Both the position numbers and the translations under genes were made by a program. 64,000 nucleotides of DNA from assembly GCA_963680875.1 (NCBI GenBank), contig OY804575.1, positions 101,239,505 to 101,303,504 of the forward strand. The letters are read 5' to 3'. The notes beneath the pieces were generated by a model, which did no database searches, had not been told where the DNA came from, and was given only the letters and a program-made list of their open reading frames with translations. Source of the stretch: Bathymodiolus brooksi (taxonomy: Eukaryota; Mollusca; Bivalvia; Mytilida; Modiolidae). Positions 60,201-64,000 of the stretch are shown one piece after another (the stretch's first letter is position 1; each line of letters starts with the position of its first letter).

Positions 60201-63200
60201 AGGACAGACAATACAATGGCCAAAAGATACAGGACAAACAATGATCTACAAAACACTACACAGAAGGATAGACAATACAATGGCCAAAAGATACAGGACA
60301 AACAATGATCTACAAAACACTACACAGAAGGACAGACAATACAATGGCCAAAAGATACAGGACAAACAATGATCTACAAAACACTACACAGAAGGACAGA
60401 CAATACAATGGCCAAAAGATACAGGACAAACAATGATCTACAAAACATTACACAGAAGGACAGACAATACAATGGCCAAAAGATACAGGACAAACAATGA
60501 TCTACAAAACACTACACAGAAGGACAGACAATACAATGGCCAAAAGATACAGGACAAACAATGATCTACAAAACATTACACAGAAGGACAGACAATACAA
60601 TGGCCAAAAGATACAGGACAAACAATGATCTACAAAACACTACACAGAAGGACAGACAATACAATGGCCAAAAGAGACAGGACAAACAATGATCTACAAA
60701 ACATTACACAGAAGGACAGACAATACAATGGCCAAAAGATACAGGACAAACAATGATCTACAAAACACTACACAGAAGGACAGACAATACAATGGCCAAA
60801 AGATACAGGACAAACAATGATCTACAAAACACTACACAGAAGGACAGACAATACAATGGCCAAAAGATACAGGACAAACAATGATCTACAAAACATTACA
60901 CAGAAGGACAGACAATACAATGGCCAAAAGATACAGGACAAACAATGATCTACAAAACACTACACAGAAGGACAGACAATACAATGGCCAAAAGATACAG
61001 GACAAACAATGATCTACAAAACACTACACAGAAGGACAGACAATACAATGGCCAAAAGATACAGGACAAACAATGATCTACAAAACACTACACAGAAGGA
61101 CAGACAATACAATGGCCAAAAGATACAGGACAAACAATGATCTACAAAACATTACACAGAAGGACAGACAATACAATGGCCAAAAGATACAGGACAAACA
61201 ATGATCTACAAAACACTACACAGAAGGACAGACAATACAATGGCCAAAAGAGACAGGACAAACAATGATCTACAAAACACTACACAGAAGGACAGACAAT
61301 ACAATGGCCAAAAGATACAGGACAAACAATGATCTACAAAACACTACACAGAAGGACAGACAATGCAATGGCCAAAAGATACAGGACAAACAATGATCTA
61401 CAAAACACTACACAGAAGGATAGACAATACAATGGCCAAAAGATACAGGACAAACAATGATCTACAAAACACTACACAGAAGGACAGACAATACAATGGC
61501 CAAAAGATACAGGACAAACAATGATCTACAAAACACTACACAGAAGGACAGACAATACAATGGCCAAAAGATACAGGACAAAAATGATCTACAAAACACT
61601 ACACAGAAGGATAGACAATACAATGGCCAAAAGATACAGGACAAACAATGATCTACAAAACACTACACAGAAGGACAGACAATACAATGGCCAAAAGATA
61701 CAGGACAAACAATGATCTACAAAACACTACACAGAAGGACAGACAATACAATGGCCAAAAGATACAGGACAAACAATGATCTACAAAACACTACACAGAA
61801 GGACAGACAATACAATGGCCAAAAGATACAGGACAAACAATGATCTACAAAACACTACACAGAAGGACAGACAATACAATGGCCAAAAGATACAGGACAA
61901 ACAATGATCTACAAAACACTACACAGAAGGACAGACAATACAATGGCCAAAAGATACAGGACAAACAATGATCTACAAAACACTACACAGAAGGACAGAC
62001 AATACAATGGCCAAAAGATACAGGACAAACAATGATCTACAAAACACTACACAGAAGGACAGACAATACAATGGCCAAAAGATACAGGACAAACAATGAT
62101 CTACAAAACACTACACAGAAGGACAGACAATACAATGGCCAAAAGATACAGGACAAACAATGATCTACAAAACACTACACAGAAGGACAGACAATACAAT
62201 GGCCAAAAGATACAGGACAAACAATGATCTACAAAACACTACACTGAAAATTATATATTGAGCAACACAAACCCCACTAAAGAACAGAATGAACTCAGGT
62301 GTTCCGGAAGGATATGCAGTTCCTGCTCCACTAGTGACACAGAGGAAAAAATGTTTAAATTTACTGGTTTGTCTGTAAAGTAAACAACTAAACTAATGGG
62401 TGTATTCTTCTTATATTCTTGATTACACAAAATAAAGAGTACCAGTATGTAGTATTTCCTGTGGGAATGACTTACTGAGTTAATGGTCGCCCAGTCTTTA
62501 ACATATTTGAGTAAATCAACCTCGTCCATTTTCAATTTGTCACTTTGTAATACTTCTATTAGAGATTCATCTGATAGCTCTTGGAATGCTTTAGACTTCA
62601 ACACACTCTGTAATATAATATAAAAATACATAAATTTAAATTTTATCTGCAAAATTATCTGAATCTCCAATTCATTCAATAAAAAATTGAATTGTGGTAA
62701 TGCTCAACTCGAGAATAACTGTATACTGAAGAATTTTTAACCAGCTAGCTGTCACAAACTCAACTTTTTGAACAGAAAGAAAAAAACTTAATATAGATAT
62801 TTTTATATCAAAATCTATTATTATGTAAAAATGCTTTTCTAACAGTACACGAGTAGAAGTTAGGGCTATGGTGTTTAACGTCACTTTAAAAAATATTTCA
62901 GCTATATAGTGGTGGTCAGATTTATTGGTGGAGGAAACCAGAGTACTCGGAGAAAACCACCAACCTACCATAAGTCACTGACAATCTTTATCACATAATG
63001 TTGTATCAAGTACACCTCGCCATGAGCGGGATTCAAACTCACAACTTTAGTGGTGATACACACTGATTGCACAGTTAGTTGTAAATCCAACTACAATAGC
63101 AATAACTTCTATAATCAGACCTAAATCTTTATTTCCCTTTGTAGTACATTTCATATTTATTATACCTGTATTTAGAAACTGCCTGTCTTAAGTGACCCTA

Positions 63201-63422
63201 TTTCAATGTTCTCTTAGATGGTTACATAAGGCAATTTATACCGTACACAATAAATCCCTTTGTAATATAAACTTTAAGTTATAATATATATACCTCTGTG
63301 TGTTCCTCTATAAACCTTAGAGTAGCTCCTAGTAGTTCTATGTTACTATATGTAACTGATACTTGTAGACATTCACAAGCATTGTGTACACTGAGATTCT
63401 CTACTAAATATTCTGCTGCTAA
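51119..63422 (-). CDS. BTBD19-like protein B, partial (exons 4-7)
   Basis: Four exons (63294-63422, 62476-62607, 52264-52389, 51119-51241) join in phase 0 and encode the BACK half and C-terminus of a second BTBD19-like protein. The three internal exons have the same lengths as in copy A (129, 132, 126 nt); 91 of 169 aligned residues are identical by hand count. No stop or frameshift is seen, so the gene appears intact here. The BTB exons would lie beyond 64000. It lies upstream of gene A in the same orientation, so the pair is a head-to-tail tandem duplication. At about 54 % identity the duplication is old. Intron 5 is 10086 bp, more than 90 % of it tandem repeat. Function as for copy A: unknown, a cullin-3 adaptor type is possible. 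Confidence 0.87.
51627..51764 (+). repeat. Direct repeat flanking a SINE-A, left copy
   Basis: 'atgaagaagaagattattat', 'tatacaatcttcc', 'tgtggctgtgatga', 'attatattcaaataaagaac', 'tgacttatgggcgag', 'attgaataatccacgacatt'. It recurs at 52043-52188 on the other side of the SINE, with small indels. Confidence 0.8.
51769..52036 (-). mobile_element. SINE-A copy in intron 6 of gene B
   Basis: On the plus strand: 'ggattatggtgtttagtgcc', 'ctatattgtggcgttcagtt', 'ttattggtggaggaaacccg', 'agtacccggagaaaaccacc', 'gccgcaagtcactgacaaac', 'agtggtgataggcactgatt', 'accatacgatcacaac'. Full length, oriented with the gene. It lies exactly between the two 140-bp direct repeats. Confidence 0.9.
52043..52188 (+). 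repeat. Direct repeat flanking a SINE-A, right copy
   Basis: Second copy of 51627-51764, diverged by roughly a tenth, with an extra block 'actaagatggtaataaa' and a short deletion ('acatg'). Confidence 0.8.
52264..52389 (-). CDS. BTBD19-like B, exon 6
   Basis: 42 codons, [20 protein letters not shown] then [19 protein letters not shown] and LIP. The acceptor ends in gtattttcag, the donor is gtaagt. Confidence 0.9.
52561..53310 (+). repeat. ~55-bp minisatellite, 13-14 units, in intron 5 of gene B
   Basis: The unit is 'ctccaattcacatgacattt', 'gacaaattaagagggcattc', 'cctggaaaatatggat'. Two subtypes form blocks: 'ctggaaaatatggatctcc' units (some 'aaaaaagg') at the left, and 'ctgaaaaacaggaccacc' units at the right. 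The unit length shifts between about 54 and 57 bp. Confidence 0.92.
53518..53569 (+). repeat. R2 element, left part before the 64-bp array
   Basis: 'gaacagtttgaagatacca', 'ggggttatcagcagccataa', 'ttctaagaa'. This is the normal 5' part of R2 ending exactly where the amplified segment starts. Confidence 0.85.
53570..62244 (+). repeat. 64-bp satellite array, about 136 units, in intron 5 of gene B
   Basis: The unit is 'ggacagacaatacaatggcc' + 'aaaagatacaggacaaacaa' + 'tgatctacaaaacactacac' + 'agaa', 64 bp. It is the internal R2 segment ('acagacaacacaatggcc...aacgatctacaaaacata') with a small internal deletion. Units are nearly identical. Marker variants are a 6-bp deletion ('caatgagatacagg') at about 54608, 55946, 57157 and 58622, each followed two or three units later by 'aaacattacac' and 'ccaaacgagacagg'/'ccaaacaagacagg'. 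These show multi-unit higher-order blocks of roughly 1.2-1.5 kb. One unit at about 61582 lost a base. The whole array is intronic to gene B. Confidence 0.98.
62245..62341 (+). repeat. R2 element, right part after the 64-bp array
   Basis: 'tgaaaattatatattgagca', 'acacaaaccccactaaagaa', 'tcaggtgttccggaaggat', 'cctgctccactagtgacac'. This is the normal 3' part of R2. Together with 53518-53569 it makes one R2 split by the array. Confidence 0.88.
62476..62607 (-). CDS. BTBD19-like B, exon 5 (BACK)
   Basis: 44 codons, [20 protein letters not shown] then [19 protein letters not shown] and ATINS. The acceptor ends in tatattacag, the donor is gtaagt. It has the typical BACK pattern of alternating leucines and an acidic-tryptophan end. 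Confidence 0.92.
62859..63098 (-). mobile_element. SINE-A copy in intron 4 of gene B
   Basis: On the plus strand: 'agggctatggtgtttaacgt', 'tatttcagctatatagtggt', 'ggtggaggaaaccagagtac', 'tttatcacataatgttgtat', 'acacctcgccatgagcggga', 'ttcaaactcacaactttagt', 'gttgtaaatccaactac'. It lacks the extreme head. The orientation is that of the gene. Confidence 0.88.
63294..63422 (-). CDS. BTBD19-like B, exon 4
   Basis: 43 codons, [20 protein letters not shown] then [20 protein letters not shown] and HTE. The acceptor ends in ttatttcag; the donor gtatat is weaker than the others. 21 of 43 residues match copy A. Confidence 0.87.
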
Positions 63423-64000
63423 CTGAAATAATATCCAAATACAAACATGTATTAATTACTTATACAACTACAGATAAGATGTTCTTTATATTGATACAGC
63501 TATCCTTTTGTGATAAAAAAAAAAGAAGCCTTATAAGAGGGGTGGTTTCTCTTGAGGGGTAACAAATTACTAATAATTTACTACATTTGAATGAAGGGTA
63601 GCCTTAGGTGGGAGTGGCCTAATAAGAGGGGGGCTACTTAGGGAAACCCCATGGCATGGAAATAGGACCTAGTTTCTTAGCTCCAGGGTACAAGCCCTCT
63701 GAAATGAATGTCTGCTGATTATGATGGACAAATCAAATATACAACTCGCCACGAAGACCCTTTTTTGTCCTTTTTTGAAAAATTTAGCATGCTAATTACT
63801 GGGTAACATCTAATTATATTTTACAGTTTGGGCTCAAGTAAAATATCAATATCCAGTCTTGTTTGAAAACATTGGTCATTAATATTTCTTGCTTTATTTC
63901 AGATAATTACATTACAAATGACATTAGAGTAAAAGTAATAATTTGCTGTTTTGATAGTACCATGTCTAAAGGTAATAAAAATGACCAAAAAATATCATTA
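63423..64000. other. Intron 3 of gene B (continues past the window), no exon seen
   Basis: No equivalent of the 54-nt exon 3 was found, so B's 5' exons lie further right. The segment at 63651-63698 resembles 10690-10733. Confidence 0.5.

Noticed and set aside
53570..62244. Regular repeat with spacers, considered as a CRISPR array
   Set aside because: The whole 64-bp unit is conserved with no variable spacers, the DNA is eukaryotic and no cas genes exist.
31857..63098. SINE-A in intron 4 of both A and B, considered as an insertion older than the gene duplication
   Set aside because: The distances to exon 4 differ (about 557 and 195 bp), SINE-A copies are frequent throughout, and exon divergence (about 50 %) is far greater than that between the two SINEs. 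Independent insertions are more likely.

Overview
The window looks like nuclear DNA from an animal, most likely a mollusc and probably a bivalve. It is strongly AT-rich, has no operons and almost no long coding ORF, and its genes are split into short exons with GT/AG introns. It is crowded with tRNA-derived SINEs, non-autonomous repeats and minisatellites. The bivalve call rests on my memory that one dispersed repeat here (called R2 below) resembles repeats common in mussel-type genomes; no database search was possible.

Gene content: two paralogous genes lie head-to-tail on the minus strand, both BTBD19-like (BTB/POZ + BACK domain). Copy A is complete: seven exons between 24998 and 42942 join in frame with consensus splice sites into 296 residues, about the usual length of the family. 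Copy B is partial: exons equivalent to A's exons 4-7 lie between 51119 and 63422, and its 5' exons fall beyond the right edge. Exon lengths and phases of the three shared internal exons are identical (129, 132 and 126 nt), and A and B share 91 of 169 aligned residues (about 54 %, hand count). A weaker candidate, a 29-codon glycine-rich terminal exon followed by a poly(A) signal, lies at 9201-9325 on the minus strand.

Layout: 1-24.9 kb is a gene-poor repeat field (R1, R2, R3 and R6 dispersed repeats, SINE-A and SINE-B copies, a hAT-type transposase relic, and 21-, 40-, 45- and 51-bp minisatellites). 25-42.9 kb is BTBD19-like A; its introns hold a 32-bp minisatellite (27998-29317), two foldback elements, a 5'-truncated LINE and a 6.0-kb array of about 125 48-bp units (36283-42281). 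43-51.1 kb is intergenic, with R1, R2, two adjacent SINE-B copies, a 37-bp minisatellite and a TIR element carrying a dead FLYWCH zinc finger. 51.1-64 kb is BTBD19-like B; its intron 5 (10.1 kb) is almost wholly tandem repeat: about 0.75 kb of ~55-bp units plus an 8.7-kb array of about 136 64-bp units.

Main theme: satellites born from transposable elements. The 64-bp array is bounded by the two halves of a single R2 element, so an internal R2 segment has expanded about 136-fold in place. The 40-, 45- and 51-bp arrays likewise sit inside R1 copies. Roughly 30 % of the window is tandem repeat. The large arrays lie inside introns of the two paralogs, which must be transcribed through them.
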